Origin: Owenia fusiformis
Taxonomy: Eukaryota; Annelida; Polychaeta; Sabellida; Oweniidae
Assembly (NCBI GenBank): GCA_903813345.2
Contig: CAIIXF020000012.1
Coordinates: 19,909,520-19,973,519 of the forward strand
Direction of reading: 5' to 3'
DNA length: 64,000 bases
In this document: one piece after another, positions 12,301-20,931 of the stretch
How the letters are laid out: every line of letters starts with the position of its first letter
How positions within the stretch are numbered: the first letter of the stretch is position 1
The notes under the pieces: generated by a model
What the model was told of the DNA's origin: nothing
Database searches by the model: none
Seen by the model: the letters and a program-made list of their open reading frames with translations, nothing else
Position numbers and translations under genes: made by a program

Positions 12301-15300
12301 TGCATAAAATGAATGTGGATATGACTCAATCCGAATAGCAGTTTTAATTTGTGCAGCCAATGTTGGCGGACGGACGGACGGACAGACGGACGGACGGACC
12401 AACGGACGGACGGACGCCTGGTCAATCCCATAGGCTCACTGTGTGAGCCAAAAACTACAAGTACATTCATGATAGCCTTAAAGTGTGGACTTTAATGATG
12501 TTTTGCCCTATTATCGCCCATATTTGAAAAATCACAGTTAATGATGTAATCAGTGGTAAATCTCGAAAACATGAATAGAAACAAATGTACAATCTCCGAA
12601 AATTGCTCCCTCAAATTCAATCTGTTAAACAGTATTTAGCAATACACTAAAAAATGTCTTTTCCGAAGAGCTTTGGACAAGGGTAGTTTCGTCATATGGT
12701 ACACATATATACTATCATGATTGTCTCATATATAATCAAACATTATTAAGGACTTTGTAATGATTCAGACAGAAGGAAAAATCAACAGGATATTCAACAT
12801 TATTAAGTTTTATCGTAATTGGAAAAATGATTGAACTTTTTTGCCGAAATCACGGGCCAAGTGACGAGATTGGTCTTCCTAATTATTTTAGACATATATC
12901 CCGACCGCAGCCAGATTGAGCCCGTTTTACGACATTTTGGTAGGACTGGCAAGAACGGGTAAGAACTAGTTTGGTGTGATAGGGGGTAAGGTAGCAAAAA
13001 CGTTTTGAAAAGAATTGAATTTTTTTTTCGATGTCAATCTTTTCTAAAAATGCTAGACTTTCATAAAAACCAATATTGATTGTCTAACCAGGTTAAAAGG
13101 AAGAATAAATCATGTTTTAGATATCATTGTACCATTGGTTTCTATGAGAACTAAAATTTTGAAATGCATTTTTCTCAGTACCATTTTCATGAACTGGTAA
13201 GTTCATTTCTCGCTTATTTATGAACCGATTTTCTTAATTTTTTCGGCAAAAAACATGGGAGGATGAATTATTGCTTTGAATTGTGGCTTATTAGAAGATA
13301 TGAGCGACCTCTAAAAGTTGGTTTTAAATAAATTCACAAATTTTGGAACAAAAAGTCTGTCAAAAACCACTTTTTGAAATTAAAAAAAAAAGTTTCACAT
13401 ATCACACTTTGATAAGATTGGGTAAGACTACAATATAAGCCAAAGTGGTTTAAACTTTATATGGGGCCTTTAAATCATCAATAAAAAGTGCAAAATAAGA
13501 TTTTCTTGGAACGTGTACATTCTCCAATTTTGAAAACCAAGGCAATGCTTATGTATGAAATATGGGAAGTTGCCTAAAGTGGGGAACAAAAATAAACCTC
13601 AACCATCAAAAGTTGTCACAATGAGCTAAATTCAAAGTTTTGTGTCTCAAACTCTCCCAAGCAGTAGAATTAATAATTCCCGTTCACTTTAACTCATTTG
13701 CGCGGTCAGAGTTTTGTCGCCAATACGCTATATGGCGTACATATGGCGTACGTCGACTCCAGGTCGACAAGCTATAGGAAAGTTTTAGCAGACTTAAAAA
13801 GATGTCACCCTTGTATTGCAGTGCCAATGTTTGGTACTCACATTGACAGGGAGTGATTTAAAATTAATTTGGCGAAGCAAAGTTTCTAAAAAATAATATT
13901 TTGGTCACTTATTGATTTATTTTGTAACAAATACGAATCTTGAAGTGATCAGACATTGTGGTATTTAAAAAGGGCTAGATTTAGACGGGTAATGATGATC
14001 AAATCGCTGCTATATTCAATGATTCTGGTAGTGAAGCCTAATATTTGAAGCCTCAGAAAATGTAACTTAAGAACGATGATGGGCCTGACAACTCTGTACC
14101 CGGGGGACAGGCCAGAGAAGCTGCTGGAGTACACCAAAGTAATATTTAGTAGGGGTCTTATGTTTTTTGCAATATATGGTGTTTAGGATTGTTTATCATC
14201 AGTGCCTCTAATTGTGATGAGTTCATACGTTAACAAATGATTAATACATATGTTTCTAATTATGAGTAAAAATCTGGTGGTGTCATCTATGTTGGTTTAG
14301 ATTTTATGTCACTTTCAAATTGGCAGGCATGAAAATCCTAATTTTTAGTAAATTAATTACCGCTCAGTAGCTTTTAAAAATAACCAGAACTACGGCAACG
14401 CCAAAGCGTAGCGAATCCCATCGAACAGAAATGGATGGCATTTTTACATTTGAAATATATAGCAAATATCATAAAATAACACCCATACGAAAGGCCATCA
14501 TTTTCAGAATGCTTGAACCCTAGCCAAGTTGTCATCAGAAGTAGTAATATGCTTTTAAGTAGCCACATATAAAATTCTTTAAAAAAATGGCAATGCTGGC
14601 CATTTTTTAAAATGGCCGCTTACTACCCAAAATTTCATAAGACAGTATGCAATCCTTATGAGTATTCACATATCAAATATGAACAAAATCACTCTATTAC
14701 TTTTTGAGTTATAATAAAAAAAAAGTAAAATAACACACATAAAAATGGTGGCCATTTTTCAAAATGGCCGACTACTCCCAAAAGTCTTATTAGACAATGT
14801 GGCATGCTTAAAGTATTCACATATCGAATATGAACAAAATCGCTCCAATACTTTTCAAGTTATCGTAAAAAATGTAAAAATGACAGCCATTTTTTAAAAT
14901 GCCGCCTACTATGCGAAGTGTCATCAGACAGTGTGCAAGGCTCCTGAGTATTCACATATCAAATATGAACAAAATCGCTCCACTACTTTACAAGTTATAG
15001 TAAAAAACGTAAAAATGGTGGCCATTTTTCAAAATGGCCGCCTTATACCCAAAGTGTCATTAGACATTGTGCCATGCTTAAAGTATTCACATACCAAATA
15101 TGAACAAAATTGCTCCACTACTTTTTGACTTACAGTAAAAAATGTTAAATAACACACGTAAAAATGGCGGCCTTTTACCCAAAATGTCATTAGACATTGT
15201 GCCATGCTTAAAGTATTCACATACCAAATATGAACAAAATCGCTCTACTACTTTTCAAGTTACAGCAAAAATTGTAAAATGACGTGCAAAGGCAGCCATT

Positions 15301-18300
15301 TTTCAAGATGGCTGCCATGTATTTCTTCTATATTTACATTTCTAGCTTAATCAATGTTTTATATAACTTTTTTACATATCAAACATATTGCTATTACAGT
15401 TTTATATGCAGTACCTAAATTACTGTAAAATCGGCACTAAAATGACAGCCATTTTTTTCTGAGCGGCCATTTTGAAAATCAGTTTTCGAGCAGAACTTCT
15501 ACCCCCATTGGGTATATGTGTACAAAATATGAACAAAATCGGGCCAGCGGTATTTGAGTTATTGCCCGGACGGACGGAGGCGTTCCCTATATCCCTCCGA
15601 ACTTCGTTCGATGGGATAATTAAATACCGCGCGAAAGAGTTAAGTACCACAATAAATGAATCCAAAGCTTCATGCCTGCAAATGATGGATAAATCGGATC
15701 CCTACCAAATCGAACCAATGTTTTCATGAATCGCCATGTTTGTGATCCAAGGAGGATTGACTTCCAGAATGCAACATCAGCCATGATACTTTACAGGAAA
15801 TAACAGGAAGTGACAAAAAAGTTTGCATTTTTAGACATATTTTGAACAAAGATAACATAGTTCTGTTTCGACCTCCAGTCAATTCAACTAGTTCCACATA
15901 CCATTTACTGGTCCAGGATCACAATGTTCATGGTCAGAATGACCCTAAACATGATGAAATTACCTTTTCAGCCCTCTGAAAATTTGACTGACAAATAGCT
16001 AAAAGTAAGAGGTAGGAAAGGTCACTGAACAGAATCTTTTGAATCTTTCAGAAAATGTGAATATATTACTCTAAATGATACAATCTTTGAAAAAAAATGA
16101 TTTGAAAAGCGATCTATTTTCTTTTTTTATGACCGCCATTTTTGTTTCAGACAATTTTCTAGAATTTCAAAGATTGTATCAGTTAGAGCATTATATTGGG
16201 CACATTTTCTGCAAAATTCTGTTCAGTGACCTTCCCTAGCTCCTACTTTTAGTTATTTTTATTTTTCATCATGTTTAGGGCCATTCTGACCATGAACATT
16301 GTGATCCTGGACCTGTAAATGGTGGTATGGAACTAGTTGAATTGACTGGAGGTCAAAACAGAACTCTGTTATCTTTGTTCAAAAAATGTCTAAAAATCCA
16401 AAATTTTTGTCACTTCCTGTTTCGTCATTTCCTGTTAAGTATCATGGCACCTTAACCTTATTTACTCGTGACAGGTTTCAAAATGGCGGAACAGCATTTT
16501 GAAAGCTGGCACATGTCATGTTGCATTCTGGGAGCCAATCCTCCTTGCGGCGTAATCGGGCTCAAAAATCACCTCAACATTTGAAAAGTAGGCATAACAT
16601 GTGAATATCTACTTCAAATGTTCTTATTTGTCATAAGATCTACTGACACAAATTCCACTATATCTGGACTTACTAGGACGGAGGAAATAGAGCACTGAAT
16701 ACACATTTATTACATGTGCGACAGCATGTAATTTTCATAGTAATTCTTTATGTTCCCCACTGTACCCTTCTAGTCGAAAGCCCATGGCCAAATATACGGG
16801 GTCCGCGCATTGTACCAAAACCCATTATACCGACATGCACTATACCGACGCGCATTGTACCGAAACACAATATACCAACGTGCATTGTACCGAAATGTGT
16901 TGTACCGACGTGCATTATACCAAACAGCATTCCAACGAACAAGAATTAGATCGAAAGTTGTTTAGACACTGGAAACATGTTTGTACATCGATAATACATT
17001 CATACATTTGTTCAATTTTCCTCAGTATGGTTTCCCATTCGTTCAGTATGTTTGTCCGTACATACCGTACGCACCGTTCGTAAGGTCATTTTGACGTTAC
17101 TACGTCAGTACCTTAATAAACCCCTTAGTTATTCCTTTCGTCTGTAGCCTATGTCGTACTGTCATACGTTACACATATTTGTTCAGTCAACTCCTGTCGG
17201 TTACTGTGAATTCCGGAGCGTGCAAAGATGATGTAAACAAGTAAAGACTGAAATTTCTCAGATGACAAACCAAGATACACCCATCTTTACCCCATGCAAG
17301 ACATTGGCATCGGAAGGTTGGCCGTTCGGGGGGGTTCACTCCAAATAATTTGGGTAGGTATGTGCAGCACGGTATATTTTGGCTTTGAGCATAAAACATG
17401 GAAATTTGCCAATCTGAGAGGAAAAAACATGGAAAATCGTCTAAGAAAGTACCTTTTTTCAGTCAAAATTCAGTTTTTCTTCAGAAAATTGTGTAAAATT
17501 TGTTAAATCAGTTGCTGAGGCCTAAATCACTAGAAAAGTTGATTTTTTAGTCATTTATTAGTCTCAGAGGAATTGTAAATGAAAACCTTCTATCGTGATA
17601 GGAAATTAACATGGAAAAAATGCTCAAAAAGGGGGTCTTTGAGGCAGCACATAGTTATTAAGAAGTATATTGGAGTGAAACCCCCGGGGCGAACGCCCCC
17701 CCCCCCCTTTCCCGGATTTTTTTAGATATCAAACCGAGCCTAGAATTGAAAGCTCTAGAGCTAATTAAAGTCAACGTGTCAATTGTCTACATCAAGCAGA
17801 TTTCTCAGAAAATTTCTCAGGAACCCATACAGTATGTAAATACTTTGAAGAATAATAATGCAAACTGTGTATTTTACTAAAAGTCTACGTTTTTTAGTCA
17901 AAGTCAAGTTTTCTAAAAACACGTTTTTTCTTGGAATATTGTGCTGAGATATGTTCAGAATGAACCAGAGAGGGTCTAATTTTGAAAGTTTTCTGGGGCA
18001 TGCCCTCCGACCCACTAGACTGCACTTCGTGTGTGGTGCACTTCAAGCATGACCCATCCATCCCAAAAGTCGCCCCCTCCCTTGGCAAATCCTTCGACCC
18101 TGCAAGATATTGCCATCTTTCATTCTAAAAAGTCATAAATGCAAGTTGAGATTTACTTGTGACATCACTGCTTTATGAACATCAACAAAATAGCAACAGA
18201 TACATTTTGCGGCGAGCATCCATGAGCATTGTAAGAGGGGGAAAGTCCCAGAGTCCAAAGTCCCAGTCACCCGCTCACTTAAGATATCAATTATATTCCT

Positions 18301-18876
18301 GCTTGTTATTTACCTATAACATTGACAGTTCGGTGTCAACGCACATCGTATATTATTTTTTGGTACAATGCGCTTCGGTACAATGCGTGTCGGTATAATG
18401 CGCGTTGGTGTTATGCACGTTGGTATAATGGGTTTCCATACAATGCGCATTGGTATAATGGGCAACGGTATATTGTGTTTCGGTATAATGCGCTTTGGTA
18501 TAATGAGGTGATCCCAAATATACGACTTGTCAATTATTTTCGTTTGCACTTTTGAGTCTTTTACATTTTTATCACTTTATCAAAGGATACTTTCTTGTCT
18601 CAACTTGAGTACATTTTGTAAATTATTCGAAGTTGAATTGTCGGAATTGTAAGTAGATCTAGATCCCCTACTTTCGTTTTCTCTTTCTCCAATTTTCAGC
18701 TTCCGGTTTGTGTTTAAAGTTGAATCATGCTGTTCTTGAGAAGAATTCGTCCCATTTTCTGGGGTTTGTAGGTTTCTTCTCGGAATACTACTCGGGCAAA
18801 TATCCAAATGCGTGCTTCCTTTTTCTCGATCAGCTTCAAATTCATCAAAAAGAGAAGAATCGCCAAAGACATCCAT
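3193..18876 (-). CDS. ZCCHC8: ZCCHC8 homologue, NEXT-complex scaffold (8 of its exons; 3' end outside window)
   Basis: Eight exons on the minus strand join with agreeing phases: 18876-18591, 9126-9084, 7195-7111, 5841-5761, 5635-5529, 4758-4609, 3623-3567, 3335-3193. They give 317 residues and no stop. Order: acidic, serine-rich N-terminus beginning MDVFGDSSLFDEFE; coiled-coil region near 85-125 (LRQENQELSKYKRLL); a conserved stretch near 166-200 (YYYKFILDPMGTPL, then DGWETP); a CCHC zinc knuckle at C207, C210, H214, C219; a FKPGEISENL lead-in; and the PSP domain at about 271-317 with PPWIYQMRMMGYPPGWL at 285-301. This domain order is diagnostic of ZCCHC8. In other animals ZCCHC8 bridges the helicase MTR4 and RBM7 in the nuclear NEXT complex, which feeds promoter-upstream and other short-lived RNAs to the exosome. 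The C-terminal MTR4-activating part is not in the window. The C-to-H spacing in the knuckle is one residue shorter than CX2CX4HX4C. Confidence 0.93.
3567..3623 (-). CDS. ZCCHC8: ZCCHC8 exon 7
   Basis: A 57-nt exon with acceptor CTTTTTTTCCAG|GAAAGG and donor AATCAG|GTATGA. Codes DPRFASFKPGEIS, the FKPG lead-in to the PSP domain. Its phases fit both neighbours. Confidence 0.88.
3690..4110. repeat. GATATC-rich inverted-repeat sequence in ZCCHC8 intron
   Basis: Both ends are dense in ATATCA/TGATAT words (for example GATATCACACGGATATG and its relatives near 3991-4075), arranged as imperfect inverted repeats. A similar short patch occurs at 22200-22330. Probably a degenerate MITE; borders and TSD are not clear. 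Confidence 0.4.
4609..4758 (-). CDS. ZCCHC8: ZCCHC8 exon 6, CCHC zinc knuckle
   Basis: Acceptor TTCTTTCAG|TCGTCCC and donor AACTC|GTAAGTC. Codes RPKNECWNCGGDHMLTDC followed by QEPRNQKEISRRRAIF. The cysteines and histidine form CX2CX3HX4C, a compact version of the CCHC knuckle, and the following basic helix (EPRNQKEISRRR) matches the ZCCHC8 context. Confidence 0.92.
4759..5528. other. ZCCHC8 intron, nothing further seen
   Basis: AT-rich intronic sequence between exons 5 and 6. I see no coding segment, RNA gene or clear repeat. Confidence 0.5.
5529..5635 (-). CDS. ZCCHC8: ZCCHC8 exon 5
   Basis: Acceptor CCATTCAG|GTGATT. Codes YYYKFILDPMGTPLVGG and then MTDGWETPA, the conserved core preceding the zinc knuckle. 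The chosen donor is CCTGC|GTATCC because it leaves two bases that pair in phase with exon 6; reading on would meet TAG about 30 bases later, at TTTAG|GTGGAG. Confidence 0.85.
5761..5841 (-). CDS. ZCCHC8: ZCCHC8 exon 4
   Basis: Exactly 27 codons between acceptor GATTTACAG|CTGTCG and donor CACATG|GTGAGT, phase 0 at both ends. A basic stretch (KQQVRRKHM) precedes the conserved core; the segment is not itself strongly recognisable and is placed by phase and order. Confidence 0.8.
5842..6318. other. ZCCHC8 intron, nothing further seen
   Basis: AT-rich sequence upstream of exon 4 without recognisable features, ending at a MITE. Confidence 0.5.
6324..6812. mobile_element. 489-bp MITE with about 55-bp TIRs
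   Basis: The left end CACTCCGGAATAGCCCGAC and following AAAGTCGGC...GACATAACCGTCGCTTCAA are mirrored at the right end (TTGAAGCGACGGTTATGTC...GGCTATTCCAGTGTG). CAAAT at 6319-6323 and 6813-6817 is a possible 5-bp TSD. The centre is AT-rich and non-coding. Confidence 0.75.
6853..7018. mobile_element. Small MITE, about 166 bp
   Basis: GAACAAAGACC followed by ATTTTATGATT is the reverse complement, with few mismatches, of AATCATAAAAT followed by GGTCTTTGTTC about 125 bp further on. It lies 40 bp from the previous MITE. No obvious TSD. Confidence 0.65.
7111..7195 (-). CDS. ZCCHC8: ZCCHC8 exon 3
   Basis: Acceptor TTATTTCAG|GAAATAC and donor CCTCCA|GTAAGT. Codes KYKVQIENYIHDLV then an Asn/Asp-rich loop; this matches the helical segment before the conserved core of ZCCHC8 proteins. 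Ends in phase 0. Confidence 0.88.
7196..7574. other. ZCCHC8 intron, nothing further seen
   Basis: AT-rich intron sequence upstream of exon 3; no feature recognised. Confidence 0.45.
7575..7722. mobile_element. 148-bp MITE, AGGCCCGTAGCCAG family
   Basis: Starts AGGCCCGTAGCCAG and ends CTGGTTACGGGCAAG, an imperfect TIR, with subterminal GGGGGAGCT / AGCTCCCCCTCC also inverted. Flanks AATTGC and AATTGG suggest a 6-bp TSD with one mismatch. The same ends and the same interior (AAATCATGCAGTTTTTCAC) bound the much longer element at 24129-27004. Confidence 0.8.
7740..8440. repeat. Compound minisatellite in ZCCHC8 intron
   Basis: Repeats of roughly 38-40 bp built from GACAAAGGACTAGGTTATACC, TGGCAATATGATCTGGGAT and TGACAATTGGATTGTTGAG modules, combined into longer units of about 80 bp. 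Copies vary by module deletion. Non-coding. Confidence 0.85.
8441..9083. other. ZCCHC8 intron 2 remainder, nothing seen
   Basis: AT-rich intron sequence with no coding segment or clear repeat. Confidence 0.45.
9084..9126 (-). CDS. ZCCHC8: ZCCHC8 exon 2 (43-nt microexon)
   Basis: Acceptor TTGTCTTAG|ACCAAG and donor ACAAG|GTAAGC. It codes QELSKYKRLLNAT between two split codons and continues the coiled coil. Confidence 0.85.
9127..10830. other. Start of 9.5-kb ZCCHC8 intron 1, no gene seen
   Basis: AT-rich sequence. Short open frames here (for example at 9896-10078 and 10433-10690) have no recognisable motifs and low-complexity composition. Confidence 0.45.
10834..11178. repeat. Dispersed CTTTTCCGAAGAGC motif, one copy palindromic
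   Basis: The 14-mer CTTTTCCGAAGAGC, or its CCTTTCC variant, occurs at 10834-10847, 11002-11015, 11165-11178 and again at 12658-12671. The second copy is part of a 26-bp near-perfect palindrome (11002-11027). The intervening DNA is not repeated. I do not recognise the element. Confidence 0.55.
11440..12460. repeat. Dispersed repeat ending in ACGG tract and hairpin
   Basis: The stretch contains clustered AGGTCA/TGACCT words near 11595-11752, ends in an ACGG microsatellite at 12366-12417 and closes with a perfect hairpin GGCTCAC-TGT-GTGAGCC at 12433-12449. The layout (body, ACGG tract, terminal hairpin) parallels the elements at 1681-2783 and 14415-15617, but the ends differ. The left border is not certain. 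Confidence 0.5.
11595..11752. promoter_or_regulatory. Cluster of nuclear-receptor half-sites (sequence match only)
   Basis: Minus-strand DR1 (TGACCTTTGACCT) at 11608-11620 with a further TGACCT at 11595-11600. Plus-strand AGGTCA at 11726-11731, 11736-11741 and 11747-11752 gives DR4 and DR5, and TGACCT at 11715-11720 makes an everted ER5 with the first. Lies in a repeat in intron 1, so function is only a possibility. Confidence 0.35.
12461..14380. other. Intron 1 sequence, no gene recognised
   Basis: Apart from one further CCGAAGAGC motif at 12658 and a short GGCGTAC repeat near 13734-13752, I see no coding segment, RNA gene or clear element. Confidence 0.4.
14415..15617. mobile_element. Second ATCCCAYCGAAC tandem-repeat element
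   Basis: Opens ATCCCATCGAACAG and closes GTTCGATGGGAT, followed by AATTAAAT as in the copy at 1681-2783. The body is about six degenerate units of roughly 135-150 bp, each with AATGGTGGCCATTTTTCAAA or a variant, CCCAAAGTGTCATTAGACA, and ATATGAACAAAATCGCTCC. The last 140 bp (GAGCAGAACTTCTACCCCC, then TATTTGAGTTATTGCCCGG ACGG) are close to the end of the first copy. The hairpin near the end has CCGAAC/GTTCG arms. Confidence 0.78.
15749..16546. mobile_element. 0.8-kb foldback element with 340-380-bp arms
   Basis: The left arm 15749-16090 (AAGGAGGATTGACTTCCAG onward) is the inverted counterpart of 16167-16546 (ending AGCCAATCCTCCTT), with about a 76-bp spacer. Matching landmarks include CAGGATCACAATGTTCATGG versus CCATGAACATTGTGATCCTG and TCACTTCCTGTT versus AACAGGAAGTGA. 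The right arm has an extra 40-50 bp. The transcript would fold into a long imperfect hairpin. A related fragment lies at 33885-33950. Confidence 0.85.
16799..18513. mobile_element. 1.7-kb element whose TIRs are inverted 17-mer arrays
   Basis: CCAAATATACG is a direct repeat at 16788-16798 and 18514-18524 (11-bp TSD). The left end is an array of 16-17-bp units of the kind GCATTGTACCGACGT, GCATTATACCGAAAC (to about 16930). The right end (from about 18350) is the same array in inverted orientation, CGGTATAATGCGCTT. The interior holds homopolymer-rich, non-coding sequence with a further inverted pair (17322-17350 and 17668-17698, sharing TTCACTCCAA). The right border is 77 bp from the exon 1 donor of ZCCHC8. 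The short open frames over the arrays are translations of the repeat. Confidence 0.82.
18591..18876 (-). CDS. ZCCHC8: ZCCHC8 coding exon 1
   Basis: Starts at ATG in a good context (AACATGG) and codes for 95 residues plus one base. It is rich in Ser, Asn, Asp and Glu and becomes helix-forming at the end (LQNVLKLRQE). The donor is GAAA|GTATCC. The leftover A joins AC of exon 2 to code Asn, giving RQENQELSK, a typical coiled coil. This fit is why I prefer a direct join to exon 2. Confidence 0.88.
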
Positions 18877-19000
18877 GTTACTCCACTAGGGGCAATCCGC
18901 GTGAAGTTCTATTTTTTGGTTCGGTTTTTGGCGCATGCGTATTAAATTCAGAAATTCAATTGGTTCAATGTATCATGACGCATGCGCAATTTATTATTAC
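18877..19000 (-). promoter_or_regulatory. Putative ZCCHC8 promoter with two NRF1-like sites
   Basis: GCGCATGCGT at 18931-18940 and GACGCATGCGCAA at 18978-18990 match the NRF1 palindrome YGCGCATGCGCR closely. They lie 55-115 bp upstream of the start codon, a normal place for TATA-less housekeeping promoters. No TATA box is seen. The transcription start is not known. Confidence 0.6.
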
Positions 19001-19039
19001 TGCAATCTGCTGGATTGTTGCAATGAAATCCAACGGTTT

Positions 19040-19190
19040 ATACATGTACTTAGCAATGTTGCAATCTAAAGATTGTTGCTCTGTGCAATCTGGATTGTTA
19101 CAATCTGACAATTTGAAATACCCTGACATTGCTGCAATCTGCAATCTGGATTGTTCCAATCTGTTTTAAACATCTCCTCTCAGAATGGCC
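19040..19190. repeat. TGCAATCTG-rich tandem repeat, block 1
   Basis: Words TTGCAATCTG, GCAATCTGGATTGT and AATCTGTTTT recur and end with CTCTCAGAATGGCCA. The same family continues at 19742-19890, 20932-21140 and, inverted, 21270-21510. The block is split from the next by an inserted element. Confidence 0.7.
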
Positions 19191-19193
19191 ACA

Positions 19194-19741
19194 TGGCGTA
19201 GAATAATGGAAATAGCGTCGTGAATCCCGGGACAATGAATCTTGGATCCAAGTACGTCATTAATGGTCGAAAATCAAAATATTGACAAATTTATAACCTA
19301 AAAGGCCGAACGATTATGCGGCAAAAATTAAAACGTGGGTTGTCAACATATTGTATTAGCTTTGATCTCTTAGAATCCGTTGAATCCTAAGCGATTGGAG
19401 TTGTTTAGATCACTTAACGAATGATATGAAATGATGAGGATTTGGGTTTTTTCAAAGTCTATAATGGCGGCCAATGGGGGATTCGTTTAGCAAAATATCC
19501 CGAAAATTAAATCATTAAAAGGCCGAAAGATCTGTGGATGGATTTTGCTGTTTTATATATCAAAATGAACACTTCGTTGGGTCTAACAAGGATCCGTTGA
19601 ATCCTAAGAAAATAAATTATTCGCTAAAAAGTTATTAAGATTTTAAATTTTGATGAAGACTGCTCTACATTGAAATCTTTGGGCCATGAAATGTCGATTT
19701 ACGCGCATGCGTTGTGACGTTATTTCCATTATTCTATGCCA
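19194..19741. mobile_element. 548-bp inverted-repeat element
   Basis: TGGCGTAGAATAATGGAAAT at the left end is mirrored by ATTTCCATTATTCTATGCCA at the right end (one mismatch). The interior contains two diverged copies of a segment with AAAAGGCCGAA and ATCCGTTGAATCCTAAG. The right subterminal part carries ACGCGCATGCGTTGTGACGT, an NRF1-like site next to a CRE-like half. Inserted into the TGCAATCTG array; TSD not clear. Confidence 0.75.
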
Positions 19742-19890
19742 CGAAGAACCTTAGCAATGTTGCAATGTGCAGATTGTTGCAATGTGTGCAATCTGCAATC
19801 TGGATTGTACAATCTGTTTTCTTCTTCTCTCAGAATAGCCAATGATAGCAATGTTGCAATGTGCAGATTGTTGCAATGTGTGCAATCTGC
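19742..19890. repeat. TGCAATCTG-rich tandem repeat, block 2
   Basis: About one and a half units of roughly 105 bp (TTAGCAATGTTGCAATGTG, CAGATTGTTGCAATGTG, TGCAATCTGGATTGTACAA, TTCTCTCAGAATAGCC). Interrupted by the next element at 19891. Confidence 0.75.
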
Positions 19891-20931
19891 GGGTTTGTAG
19901 AAAAAACCGGGTACCGGGTACCGGGTAGTAAATTCTCCATGCTGGGTTCAAACTTGGTACCCGGTACCCGGTCGAAAAAACCGGGTACCCAAAAAACGAA
20001 AAATACGATTATATAACATATTTAGATCATTAGAAAACGTGTAAGATTTGTTTTGAATATACAAAAATGTATGTAACTTCCTTCAAAATTGAGCTAGAAG
20101 CTTCAAATAAAAAGCATTTTAAGGTTCGTTCCTCCATCATCATGGTCATATTTTCATAGGTTATGGGGTGGGGTGCGATCGCCTATGACATTGTAAGACG
20201 TAACAATTTACACTTCAGTGGACGTTTCGTCGAAAATTGGGATAACTTAAATTATGATTAATAATCAAAATCTTACACGTTGCATCATGTAAATTAACAC
20301 ACGTCACCTCTCTGCTAAAGTAACGATAGCTATTTACAGATTTAAATCATAATCAAAACTGTTCACGTACCAACATAGGCTACGAACTATTGAAATTAGA
20401 GGTGACGAAATTTTCGAACGGAATGCGTGACATATACGTGATTCGCGTGAAAAGTCCGAACGGATTGCGTACGTTTTTTTGGTGTTCGTATTTTTGCTGT
20501 ATCGGCGAACTGTTTTAGAATTTTTTCTACAGAAATATTTTTGCTTGACAATACCAGGTAAAATGCGTATTTGCGTGACATTTTCTGGCGTGACTTCAAA
20601 TTCTTCAGCAAATGCGTGACAAATACGCAAATTGCGGGACAGTTGACAGGCCTAATAACCGATGAAAATATGACCATGATGGAAGAAAAGAGCCTTAAAA
20701 TGCTTTTTATTTGAAGCTTCTGGCTCAATTTTGAGGGAAGTTGCATACATTTTTGTATATTCAAAACAAATCTTACACGTTTTCTAATGATCTAATTATG
20801 TTGTATATTAGTATTTTTCGTTTTTTGGGTACCCGGTTTTTGACCGGGTACCGGGTACCAAGTATGAACCCAGCATGGAGGATTTACTACCCGGTACCCG
20901 GTACCCGGTACCCGGTTTTTTCTACAAACCC
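19891..20931. mobile_element. 1.04-kb element with about 270-bp GGTACC-rich TIRs and 10-bp TSD
   Basis: TGCAATCTGC flanks both ends (19881-19890 and 20932-20941). The left TIR (19891-20162) starts GGGTTTGTAGAAAAAACC and carries several CCGGGTACC units; the right TIR (20651-20931) is its inverted copy at roughly nine in ten identity and ends with GGTTTTTTCTACAAACCC. The interior 20163-20650 is single-copy, rich in GCGTGACA words, with minus-strand open frames that I cannot assign. A MULE-like or hAT-like non-autonomous element is possible; since the target is a repeat of similar words, the TSD length could be slightly over-read. Confidence 0.85.

Noticed and set aside
16716-17083. Two plus-strand frames with CTEMCCTDV- or IVPTCIIP-like repeats (mirror frames at 18310-18555)
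   Set aside because: They are translations of the 17-mer terminal arrays of the 16799-18513 element.
18708-19169. 153-codon plus-strand open frame
   Set aside because: It lies antisense to ZCCHC8 exon 1 and runs into the TGCAATCTG repeat; no protein family is recognisable.
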